The notes under the pieces: model-generated | Seen by the model: only the letters and a program-made list of their open reading frames with translations | Database searches by the model: none | What the model was told of the DNA's origin: nothing | Program-made: the position numbers and the translations under genes | Part shown: positions 55,300-64,000 of the stretch, in pieces | Position numbering within the stretch: position 1 is the stretch's first letter | Layout of the letters: each line of letters starts with the position of its first letter | Assembly: GCA_001414485.1 (NCBI GenBank) | Contig: LLEY01000083.1 | Location: forward strand, 1-64,000 | Direction of reading: 5' to 3' | DNA from: Calycina herbarum | Taxonomy: Eukaryota > Ascomycota > Leotiomycetes > Helotiales > Pezizellaceae | Length of the DNA: 64,000 bases

Positions 55300-55827
55300 T
55301 CACTGGCATACGTTAGCGAGCGTTTGCCAAAGCTGCGAGACAACCCCACTTTCCGAGGCAACGAGCTCATTACTAACCACAGTAACATCATCTCCCACCA
55401 AAGTTGCAGAGTCGTCGCTATCACGCTCAGATTTCCCTTCCATATGTTAGCCAAGACATACCGGCTGCGGATCTTACACACCTGCTGTTGTACTCTTATC
55501 CAAGAGCATTTCACGGACTGCGGCGTTCAATTGATGGTTTTCAGCGACATTGGCATCTGGAACAATACACTGCTGAAAAGGCGCGGACGCGCTGGCGACA
55601 TCGCATGAAGGCGCAGACACCATGGCGATTTTCGGTACTCGTGTGCCAGTACGTTTCATGGTCTTTCTGCGCTTGGAAAGGCGCTTTTTTCGAATGGGAT
55701 GAGTTTTCTTTAGAGCGAAACGGCCAGTTTGAGTTTTGGGGGCAAGAGACGAATATGTTCCAGTGCTTCCAATACCGAAAGAACACATTTGACAAGATTG
55801 GCCCACACACTCGGGCCAGCGAGACAT
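55300..55827 (-). CDS. hypothetical two-exon protein with acidic tail
   Basis: Exons 55482-55827 and 55300-55436, phase 1, over a 45-nt intron (GTGTGT, GCTAAC, GGAAG). 160 aa. The N-terminus has MSRWPECVGQSCQMCSFG, then a basic cluster (KKTHPIRKKRLSKRRKTMKR) that could be a nuclear signal. The tail is acidic (SERDSDDSATLVGDDVTVVS). Not recognised. Confidence 0.5.
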
Positions 55828-56002
55828 TCTTATGCCCAAATTTCACAACACGGAGGTGCGCATTCCTGCCTTGAGATTGGACTCATCGCTGCATGACCAA
55901 ATGCCTACATCCAGCCTCGGGAACTCCGAGATAAATGAACACCTTCTCATTCGCCGCGACTCCCTTTCCAACCGCCGGAACGTAAGTCCCCGCAGATGGA
56001 TT

Positions 56003-56412
56003 GGACTGCGTAATTGCCTCACCAACCTGCCTGCATCACAAGCCAATCGCGAAGATATTGATTGGATTCGACTGGGCGTCGACTGACGTGTGATGCAACA
56101 GAACGTAATCGACTGGACTGCGTAATTGCCTCACCAACCTGCCTGCATTATGGTGTGATCGACAAGCCCATCGCGAAGATATTGACCGCGGCGTGTGATG
56201 CAACAGTCCCGTCACAAATGTAATCGACTGGGCTGCGTAATTGCCGCACCAACCTGACTGCATTATGGTGTGATCGACAAGCCCATCGCGAAGGTATTGA
56301 CCGCGGCGTGTGATGCAACAGTCCCGTCACAAATGTAATCGACTGGGCTGCGTAATTGCCGCACCAACCTGACTGCATTATGGTATGGTGCGGGGAAACC
56401 ATCGCGAAGATA
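56003..56412 (+). repeat. 115-bp tandem repeat, about four units
   Basis: Units containing CTGCGTAATTGCC and CACCAACCTG start at about 56003, 56115, 56230 and 56345 (spacing 112, 115, 115). Units 3 and 4 are nearly identical. Each also carries GTGTGATCGACAAGCCCATC and a GTGTGATGCAACAG block. Noncoding. The stretch 56413-57026 after it shows no gene. Confidence 0.85.
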
Positions 56413-57026
56413 TCGATTGGATTCGACTGATGTGATACGCCAACGGGTGACTGAGACTATACCTCAACCAGGACGGGAGCAGGGACATGTTTGACTGATT
56501 GTCCCGTCTGACAAATTTGGCCCGAGGCGCAGAATTGGGGTTGAGGCACATGGCATGGGGGAGAGGGATGTCGAGCAGGAGGATTGTTGGAGAAGGGAGG
56601 TCGGGCATGATGGAGAGGGAGAGGGATGTCGAGCAGGTCGATAGCGGCAGCAAAACTCCTCCCGATTTTTGGAGAACGAAAGTCGGAGAGGGATGCTGTT
56701 CAGTTCCGATCAGCGGAATCCACGATGTAGGGGGGATAGACGCAGCGCAAATTGATGACGAATGGAGCAATGGGCGGCCACGACAGGCGTAGCTAGTCGG
56801 TGGGCGACGGGAGGTACAGATCTTGCATCCTGAAAGATGTAAAAAGAGCGGTGCAGATTCAAGTTCTGAGAAAGAAACGGTTGAATTTATAGACCTGTCG
56901 TCGGCTTAAAGAGGCGCCGATGCAGGCGATGGCGCTAAGAAGGAGCCAATGGGAGAGCCACCTGGATCCACTTTAATCGCTCAATTTTCAGCTCATCTAT
57001 CCAATTAACACCACCCAGAGCACAAC

Positions 57027-57118
57027 GGGGAATTGGTTTAGTGGTATAATGTTCCCTTAGCATGGTCTTATAGGCTATCCTACTGGGAGAGGTCGCGAGT
57101 TCGATTCTTGCATTCTCC
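57027..57118 (+). tRNA. tRNA-Ala (anticodon AGC) with 21-nt intron
   Basis: Acceptor 5' strand GGGGAAT pairs with 3' ATTCTCC (one G-U). D-arm and A box TTGGTTTAGTGG. Anticodon stem TTCCC/GGGAG with loop TTAGCAT, anticodon AGC at 57059-57061. The intron 57063-57083 lies one base 3' of the anticodon, the standard eukaryotic position. T-arm GCGAG-TTCGATT-CTTGC and the B-box are good. Mature length 71 nt before CCA addition. Confidence 0.9.
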
Positions 57119-57554
57119 AATAATATTTTCTTTTTGCTGTTGTTTTTGAACTATCTTCCCCCAAAGAGAGGGGTTTTTTGGTGGGAGGTTAGCGTTGCTT
57201 AGGCCGGGATTCAAGCGAGGGGTGTGGTGTGAGATGTGGTGTGAGAATTCAGCCACTGGCAACGCTAGTTTCATATTCTCTCGTCTGGCAATTACATTTA
57301 ATGAACAAGGCACTATTCTGTCGCAATACCCTGTGAAACGTGTGTAAATATCAATTCTCTAAAGAGCCTAGAAGGTGGGAGTATCACGTCCGTCTTTCGT
57401 GTGAGGAGTTTGAAACATAATTGTAGCGGACTGATGCATTCACTGCATCACTGCATGTAATAAATAATCTACCAATTGAGGGATATTCACTTACTTTGGG
57501 AATTAGCGAAGTTAAGCGAAGAGTCCGTTTTAAGGAGGTCAACCGCCATAGTGT

Positions 57555-58048
57555 TTAAGCTCCTCCGGATTGAGCGTGGGGTAGGTACCAATGCTTATTT
57601 CCCGCACCACCACGCCTATTTTCTTCTTCCTTGAATTCATTCTCAACAATTTCTCTCTTCTTCGCAAAATAATTTTTCCACCCCTCCACCATCATAATCT
57701 CCTTGTACTTCTGATGAATGGCAGCATATAACCTTCCTCCACATCAGTCAATTCTCCCTCACCCCTCGGATATTTTTGCCATCCATCTTGCGGAGCTTGA
57801 TAAAATCTCTTATCTTTCAAACCTCTGTATTTTTCTATTTGGTTTCTCAGAGACTTTTGAAGTTTGAATTTCTTGCACGTTTGGTAGGTGGGATATTCCA
57901 TATCCCGGTATCTATCTGGGATCCAATTCCACTTCTCTCGTTGACGTTTTGAACCGTAGGTTTCTTTGTAGTTCATTCGCTCAATTTCGACGCCGTATTC
58001 TTTTAGGAAATCCGAGAGTTGGTCGAGGCTGAGGTTATTGATGTCCAT
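57555..58048 (-). pseudogene. hypothetical gene with one frameshift
   Basis: The ATG at 58048 opens MDINNLSLDQLSDFLKEYGV, charged and helical, in frame to about 57735 (GEGELTDVEEG). There the protein-like signal jumps to another frame and continues LYAAIHQKYKEIMMVEGWKN and KKREIVENEFKEEENR to a stop at 57555. Read without the shift it ends at 57692 (118 aa). No intron explains the change, so one base is missing or extra near 57735, either in the genome or in the sequence. Not recognised. Confidence 0.6.
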
Positions 58049-58639
58049 GTTGTGATTTTGACCTTGGATGGCCGTATAATTGTATTCGCGCCCGGCAGCG
58101 AATTAGTTTCGTATGCAGTTGTAAATTTGTGCGAGATTTGAGGGAATAAATTACTTGGGGATCTTGGAATTAGTTAAATATGTCTTAGTTGCTTTGTCGA
58201 AGGATTTGAAATACTCAAGAATGGTTCTTTATTGTGATAACACAGGTTAGAAAAAGGTTGCCTAAAATAGAACAAAGAAAAGAATTGCAATATCAGTTTC
58301 ATACCTGACGAAAGAAGCAGGTATTGCTATCGCTGATGTGAGTCGTCCTCAAGCAAAGCGCCCAATTTCGCATGCTTTCCAACACTCGAAGCTTTTTTTG
58401 TAAGAGATTCGAGAGATTCGTTACAGAAAACCGAAAGACATGAAAGTCCACAATGAGCCTTCTAGAATTACTCTTGAAGGGAGGTACTACTGATTTCTTG
58501 GTATGGTTGTGGTCTAACTCATTCACACATTAGTAACCACTGAAAATATACAGTTTCAAATCCCGAACATTCAAGTGTCGATCGATGATAGGTCATCATG
58601 GAAAATATTTACTTTGAGGAAGTATGCTACACACCGTCC
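58049..58639. other. intergenic, weak ORF only
   Basis: A 75-codon minus-strand frame (58299-58526, MNELDHNHTKKSVVPPFKSN) has no support. No other signal seen. Confidence 0.4.
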
Positions 58640-61365
58640 CTAATTGATATGTGTTTCGGGATTCGGGCATACTGATCCTAGCCACTCTGACAGGTTCTTT
58701 GGTCGTTTTTCTGGGGGAAGCTTTACTCCTTCTCTAACCTTTCTAGCCAGCCGGAGCCATTTCCAAAGCAAATCTTTCCAGGGTGAAGGACACAACTTTC
58801 CTCTAGATTTATCTTCCCTGACCAATCTAAGTAGGTTATCATACGCGACATTGATCCTGTCCTCTAAATCCTCCCAAGGATCAGGACTAAGCGCAATATA
58901 TAAAACTCCCGCGCATGCGTCATCAAATACGGTGGTACCATAATCCTGCAGAAGGTCTCGAGTCAGTATCAAGTTTTAGGGGAAAGAAGGGGGTAACTGA
59001 GGAGGAAGCGGGGTCTCAACTCCCGGCAGAACCGGAAAGGGGAGGAGGAGCTCGGGGAAGACTTACACTTAATATTTGGTCAAGACCTAGCCTTGCGTAG
59101 CTCATTAAGATGTCGTCTCCCGAGATAGCATTTCGGAAACAGGTCTTAATTTTGTCCATATCAGCGTAGTCATCCTCTAAAAGACCATTTTCCTCATCAT
59201 TTGTTGGCTGAGCCAAGAGCATGCGTGATATGTCAAGACGATCGAGGCAGTGCGCAATCTTAAGGTATTCGAGTTCATTGTTTTGAGACTCAAATCTTTC
59301 TTGAAGCTGACGGAGAAACTTCCTTGTGCCTTGATTCCAGGTTAATAGATTTTTGCGTTGCAACTGTAACTGTGGAGGTATGCTGGGAATTGAAGACCTG
59401 AAATATACAATAGACCTAATTCCAGGGTAGCAGAGTTAAACTGCATTTTTGAGAAGGATTTTAGAGTTCTAAAACAGCAGAAATTGCCATGTGTCTTTGG
59501 ACTTACATAACAGCTCTTTCATGTTCTTTTATGGCGAACGTCAACGGTGGTATGACATGGGTTAAATCTTTTCCCTCGTTGATGAGTTTCAATATTTTAC
59601 CAACTGCTTGATCAACGCCATCTTTTTTATTGTCTTCATTTCCATGTTGTGCGTCCCAAATATTCTCCAAGTTATCTGTTGTCTTAAGAAAACCTTGAGC
59701 CCAATTTGCTACCGCTCTTTCGTCCGGAGAGAGCTTCGCGAGAGCGTTTTTGAGTTCGTCTTGCTGGTAATAATGGTCGAAAGTTTCCCTACTCCCAAGT
59801 CCGACAGTTTCTCCCCCAGATTCGTCTTTGTAAAGTTGTAGGTTGTGGACGACCCTCCTAGAGCCAGCCCCCAATAAGTTCTTAATCCCAAACTTTCTAA
59901 TAGCAACCTCCTAGCAGAGAAATTAGTTCAAGACTCGTAAATATTTCTGGAACAACGAACCCAAAATTCCTCCTGTTGTAATTGTTCTAGCATATAACTT
60001 GTAAGAAACAAGCTATTCCTTGAAGAGGGGAGTTGCCAAAGGATGTATTTGGCCATGATTGGAGACCAATCCTCAAGAGATGGCCAACTCAACAACTGAT
60101 ACCCAAAGTATCCACCCTTTCCACGCTCACTTCCATGCACCACTGGCTCAGCACTTCCACCAAGAACCTTACGAAATTGTTAGCTTCATCTTGGTAAGTA
60201 GAGTGAATAAGAGCTTACGGCGCTTTCCCATTCAAAACCACGTTCTACAACCCCTGCTCCATCTTTCAGATGAACCTGCCTTTCCATTTGCTGAAACAGA
60301 TTCCACCCTAAATCATCCATCATAACTCGAAATAGGGCATGCATGATTTCATGAACAGCAGTGGCTGCGAAATAAAACTGTGCGCCAAAAGCCTCACAGT
60401 CAGGTAATAGTGTAGGATTATGATGAAAAAGGCATTCGAGGATAGTCACCTGCCAATAAACAGCGAGCTTTTGGGTTTTCAAGCCAACCCCAGGTATAGA
60501 CAACCCAAGTGGGATAGTCAAACCAGCGGCACCATGGGAACTATACTCAGGGCCCACATCATCTTCTATTGTGGGGTCCTCATCCCTGTTCATGAAGCCT
60601 AATGACATTTTGTATTCATTGACCAGTCGTGATATATAATTCTCTCTCTTTTGTTTCATGTCTGCTTCCCAAACGGCAGGATTTGCGTTTATACGAGGTT
60701 TCTTACAGGGATGTATTGTGAAGTGAGGCACTTCTTTATTTTGTTCTTGTTGTAAGCCCTTTTCCATTGGCTTAATATCACCTCCCATAAGGTCCTCCAA
60801 CTGCTTGTTCTTTAGCTTTGCATGAAGAGAGCGTGTATGTCCTTACATGTTGTAGAGTTTGTGTACCCATTAATAATCTCTCTGCGAGTCGCAAACTAGG
60901 CTCCATCATTTTCCAAAGATGTGGATTATTTGCTTCCCAATTCCCTTCATAAGGCAAGGTATAATTGACACTCATAGGATGCAATTTCCGTCGATATTCT
61001 GGCCAATTGTAATTTCTGAGTTCCTTTATTGATTCCTGGGTTTCCCATCTTTCTTTCCGAAATAAAGGTCCTAAAGGATTAGTAAGAGTTGTAGGCTTTA
61101 ATTCCCTATCACTATGTATATCCACTTTGCAAACTGCGTTAGAAAGGGAAGATAAATAAAGATCGGAAAAGTGTAGAAGCATCTCCTTACAATCAATAAG
61201 TTCCTGTACTGTATATCCTAGCTTGTTTCTCTGCCAATACTCTTTTGTACTCTCCTCTCGATATCTGGCTTTTTCTCCTTGTGTCATTGAGAGCTGGGGA
61301 AATCGATGGGGAATGGGAGCCATTCTCTCGTCGCTATAAGCGGCAGAATAACTGATAGGCGCCAT
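58640..61365 (-). CDS. HExxH putative metallopeptidase, six exons
   Basis: Exons 60847-61365, 60219-60800, 59961-60167, 59507-59910, 59067-59397, 58640-58945. All five joins keep phase; introns carry GTAAGG, GTAAGC, GTTCGT, GTAAGT, GTAAGT donors. 782 aa, ATG at 61365. No signal peptide or TM. Exon 2 holds QFYFAATAVHEIMHALFRVM (His 323 and 327, Glu 324), a zinc-binding HExxH, and 36-38 residues later ERGFEWESA, whose Glu could be the third ligand as in gluzincins. The remainder is soluble and helical (EDWSPIMAKYILWQLPSSRN, ELKNALAKLSPDERAVANWA, LDRINVAYDNLL-like repeats near the end). I do not recognise the family. Protease activity is inferred from the motif only. Confidence 0.8.
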
Positions 61366-61796
61366 GGTAAATTGTCATTGAGTATTGAGGTTTTACAGCA
61401 CCTTGTGAACCTTGTCTCTCTGCTACTACAAAACAAAAGCAGAAAAAAAGTTTGAATGGCTTGAAAAATTGAGCAGAGGAAAAATGGCGGATGTGTTTCC
61501 GCAATGTGCAGTGTAACAAAGAAAGACTTATTTCATTGTTGACATGGATGGGGTAAAGTGCCCAATCAAAAAACCAACAAAGAAACACCTAGAAATCTCA
61601 ACATGAATGAAATACACTAATACACTGCCTTACAATAGGCAGTAAGAGTAGCAGTAAAAATAGAGTTCCGTTAGGTGGATGGCCCAGGTGCCTTTTTAGA
61701 AAAATTAACGTTCAATGCATAAAAAGTTGAAAGCAAGAAAATTGACTGGTAAAACATCTCTATAGTTATACTGGCCTTACTCCAACATCGTATACA
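61366..61796. other. intergenic, no gene seen
   Basis: Separates the HExxH gene's promoter from the 3' end of the SRPBCC gene. No credible ORF. Confidence 0.5.
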
Positions 61797-62373
61797 TTAA
61801 GATCCACCTTCAACCTTTTTCTTCAAATCCGCATTGAACTCTAAATACGCCAAATACAACGATCTCCCCGCTAACCAACTTTGCACCAGAAAAGATAACC
61901 ACCCAGTATACTCTTCCTTCTGTATAAACGTTGTGCCACCTTTAGTGACTTTGCTAGGTTCAAAACAAAAGGTATGCAAGCCCGCGATTCCCATCACTGG
62001 CGGTCCCTGCCATTGAAACGTGGTTGGTGAGTTTTCCTTATCCAAAAAATGGTTAGAAAGACGAGCCAGACTCGAAGCATCATGACCTTGAGAAAGGGGA
62101 AACTCACGGTGATGTCAACATCAAAGTCCATATCATTCAATTTGCAATGGAGCTGTTTTCCAACAGCAAGAGGTTCGCTATCGGAGCTCGGGGAGAGTGG
62201 TTTAATGGATTTGACGAAGCCTTGATGCCAAGTTGGATATGCTGGGAAGTCAAAGAACTTTGGGGTGGTAAGTTTTGAGGTTATACAGGCGGCAGGGAAT
62301 AAGATTAGGTAGTACTCACAACTCTTCGGACTTCCTCCGGAGATCGCGCGATTTCTATACTGGTGAAAAGCAT
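61797..62373 (-). CDS. SRPBCC-fold (START-like) protein
   Basis: Exons 62320-62373, 62108-62257, 61797-62036; all joins phase 0 with GTGAGT donors. 147 aa. The layout is that of fungal polyketide-cyclase/START-like SRPBCC proteins: MLFTSIEIARSPEEVRRVFF then DFPAYPTWHQGFVKSI, a beta-rich middle (GKQLHCKLNDMDFDVDIT, FQWQGPPVMGIAGLHTFCF), KGGTTFIQKEEYTGWLSFLV, and a long C-terminal helix YLEFNADLKKKVE. The fold binds small hydrophobic ligands in a cavity; the ligand is unknown. Complete and apparently intact. One promoter-side gap of about 630 bp separates it from the HET gene. Confidence 0.85.
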
Positions 62374-63001
62374 GGTGCTACAGGCTTGAAATTTGTGGAT
62401 TTGGAAGGGCAACAATGAAAATCTTTGAGCAGAGTGGGAATGAGAGGGTTCGGGATCTTATATAAACATGGAGAGTTCGGGATTGACTACGTGATTCTAT
62501 TCGCTTAATTCTCCGTATGGCCACTTTGGCCGATGGCTTTCAGGGGGTCGGGGATTGACCCCGCAGTGGTTTTCGCTCCCCGAAATAATTGTATATACTT
62601 TCCTCTTTGCTGCCGTAGTTATATAGCCTTTGCTATTCTTCTTATAACTCGGAAAGGATTTACTTTTATCTAAACATTCAAATTTCAAAGTTAGGTTTAT
62701 AGCCCCCATTCACGTGATCACGCGCCACTCGTATAAGATTACTGTACTTCAGCCTCACGATCATCAGCCTAAAAACGCATGTAAGCGCCTCTGACTTAAT
62801 AATTGAGCCATGTCTCTTGAGAAAGTTTTAACTCAGATTCAGTGTTCTCTTTTATTTTCCCCTTTTTTTGCATCACACAAGAAGTCAGACGTACACACAA
62901 GTATGGCAATGATTGCGGAAGGCATCAGCAATTTATCGTTTATATGAACTGAGGGTCCTCCCTCTCTTTATCACTTCTTCAACTTTGCTGATACTTAAAA
63001 T
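62374..63001. other. intergenic, no gene seen
   Basis: Divergent promoter region between the SRPBCC and HET genes. No ORF supported. Confidence 0.5.
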
Positions 63002-64000
63002 ATGGAACCCCATCCAGTTCCTTCAGCACACTCATGCAGTCGTTGCAGAAATTATGGAAACATCCGAAATGGAATAAATACTTTGGCAATTAGCAGAGTA
63101 TCGAAGCCGTTGGCTCATTGTCAGTCACAGAGTCAAAGGGTAGACTTGTCTCCTTATCCAAAGCCGCATTCGTGTAATTTCTGCCGAAAATTCGTCCTCG
63201 ACATCTTTGACGAAAAAGATTTTTCTTGGTGGAAAAATATTGCTACGCGCCTTGGCCTACCAACGCATGATGATAAATGGCTCAAAGAAACTCTTCCAGA
63301 CGATGCAAGTTTCAGGAAACTGCTCTTCGGCACAGTGAAACCCCCGGCCTAATACTGTCTTTGATGTCAATATGGAAGAAGTGAAACTCGCTGCCGAGTC
63401 TGAGTGTCAGTTTTATCGGTCGCAACTCGAAGAATACGACGGGGATTTTTCTCCGAGAAAACTTCTCGGTACCAAAGTCGACATGCACAGGGATTGTCTC
63501 TCATTTGTCGTCTTATCAAAGCATCAGGATACAACTTATGGAAACAATGGAGGCCGGGGATGATAAATGTTGAGCCATGTGGTGCACAATTCAAATGCTG
63601 GAAGGAGTTGAGTTTTATTACTTCATCAGGTAAGTTTTCTGGGTTAAAATCTTTGAAATGGAGTATTTTTGGAGACTAACGAAAACCGAACAGAGAATTA
63701 CGCTGCGAGAGATGTCAAGTCAAGACCTATAAACATGTCGCCCTCGTCGAATGCTACCCTTTCTATGGCGAAGGGTTGGCTGGAAAGCTGCCTTCAAGAC
63801 CACAAACAGTGCCCTAAGCCGAAAGGAAATTTCATGCCCACAAGAGTATTAATAATCGACCAGATTAATAGCAAACTGTGCGTAAAACTTTCGAATACAT
63901 CCCTAGATTCCGTAAACTCGTACATAGCATTGAGCTATTGTTGGGGAAGAAATAATGTTATCACCACAAGCCAGAACATCCTTGAAAGACAAAGCAATAT
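63002..64000 (+). pseudogene. HET-domain (heterokaryon incompatibility) gene, 5' part, frameshifted, cut by window end
   Basis: ATG at 63002. The N-terminal region is of HET type (CNFCRKFVLDIFDEKDFSWW). A canonical intron (63630-63693: GTAAGT, ACTAAC, ACAG) leads to MAKGWLESCLQDHKQCPKPK and the HET hallmark SYIALSYCWG, then NVITTSQNILERQ at the edge. HET proteins trigger cell death after fusion of unlike strains. The frame changes after the run of five C at 63341-63345 (the 63002 frame stops at 63352; protein continues as FDVNMEEVKLAAESECQFYR). It changes again at a CT repeat near 63497-63502, where it returns to the original frame (LIKASGYNLWKQWRPGMINV). Two compensating shifts at simple-sequence sites could be sequence errors, so the gene may be intact in reality. 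Confidence 0.75.

Noticed and set aside
56935..57120. Minus-strand ORF beginning MENARIELATSPS
   Set aside because: It is antisense to the tRNA-Ala gene; ORFs of this type are a known artefact of tRNA sequence.

Overview
This window looks like nuclear DNA of a filamentous ascomycete (Pezizomycotina). A Leotiomycetes-type fungus is my guess, from family content only. The evidence is many 45-53 nt introns of the form GTAAGT...CTAAC...AG, a HET-domain gene, Zn2Cys6 and C2H2 regulators, a fungal DUF7924-like gene, F-box-like genes, an APH-type phosphotransferase, a ferric-reductase-like protein and an intron-containing tRNA-Ala. Gene density is low. Many genes are short lineage-specific proteins, and several are broken by frameshifts. 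It reads as an accessory, fast-evolving part of a chromosome rather than a conserved core region. Exon joins were worked out by hand from splice-site sequence and reading phase.

Layout. 0-7 kb: a decayed copy of a gene that is intact at 36.7 kb, a second broken ORF, a long intronless protein with HTH-like repeats, a C-terminal Zn2Cys6 cluster and two SIM + sumoylation-site units, then a broken DUF7924-like gene. 7.5-12.2 kb: a tail-to-tail pair of four-TM claudin/SUR7-like proteins sharing an intron position. A 12-bp minisatellite separates the second of these from a divergently transcribed ferric-reductase-like gene. 13-23 kb: repeat-rich and coiled-coil proteins, a secreted Ser/Thr-rich protein, a pseudokinase and small hypotheticals. 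23.9-45.3 kb: three genes (four modules) of a family combining Clr5-like helical units with C2H2 fingers, interspersed with an F-box-like protein, small membrane and secreted proteins, a 28-bp minisatellite and a 7-TM protein. 45-57 kb: small hypotheticals, a second F-box-like gene, an APH-like kinase, a five-finger C2H2 gene broken by frameshifts, tandem 115-bp repeats and the tRNA. 57-64 kb: a frameshifted hypothetical, a six-exon 782-aa HExxH protein, an SRPBCC protein and the 5' part of a HET-domain gene that runs off the window.

The genes do not form an obvious pathway or biosynthetic cluster. The most coherent signal is regulatory: a locally expanded Clr5-like/C2H2 family, plus a large Zn2Cys6 protein with apparent SUMO-binding and SUMO-acceptor motifs. 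The second theme is decay. At least seven loci show frameshifts or stops; two of them sit at a homopolymer or dinucleotide and could be sequence errors.
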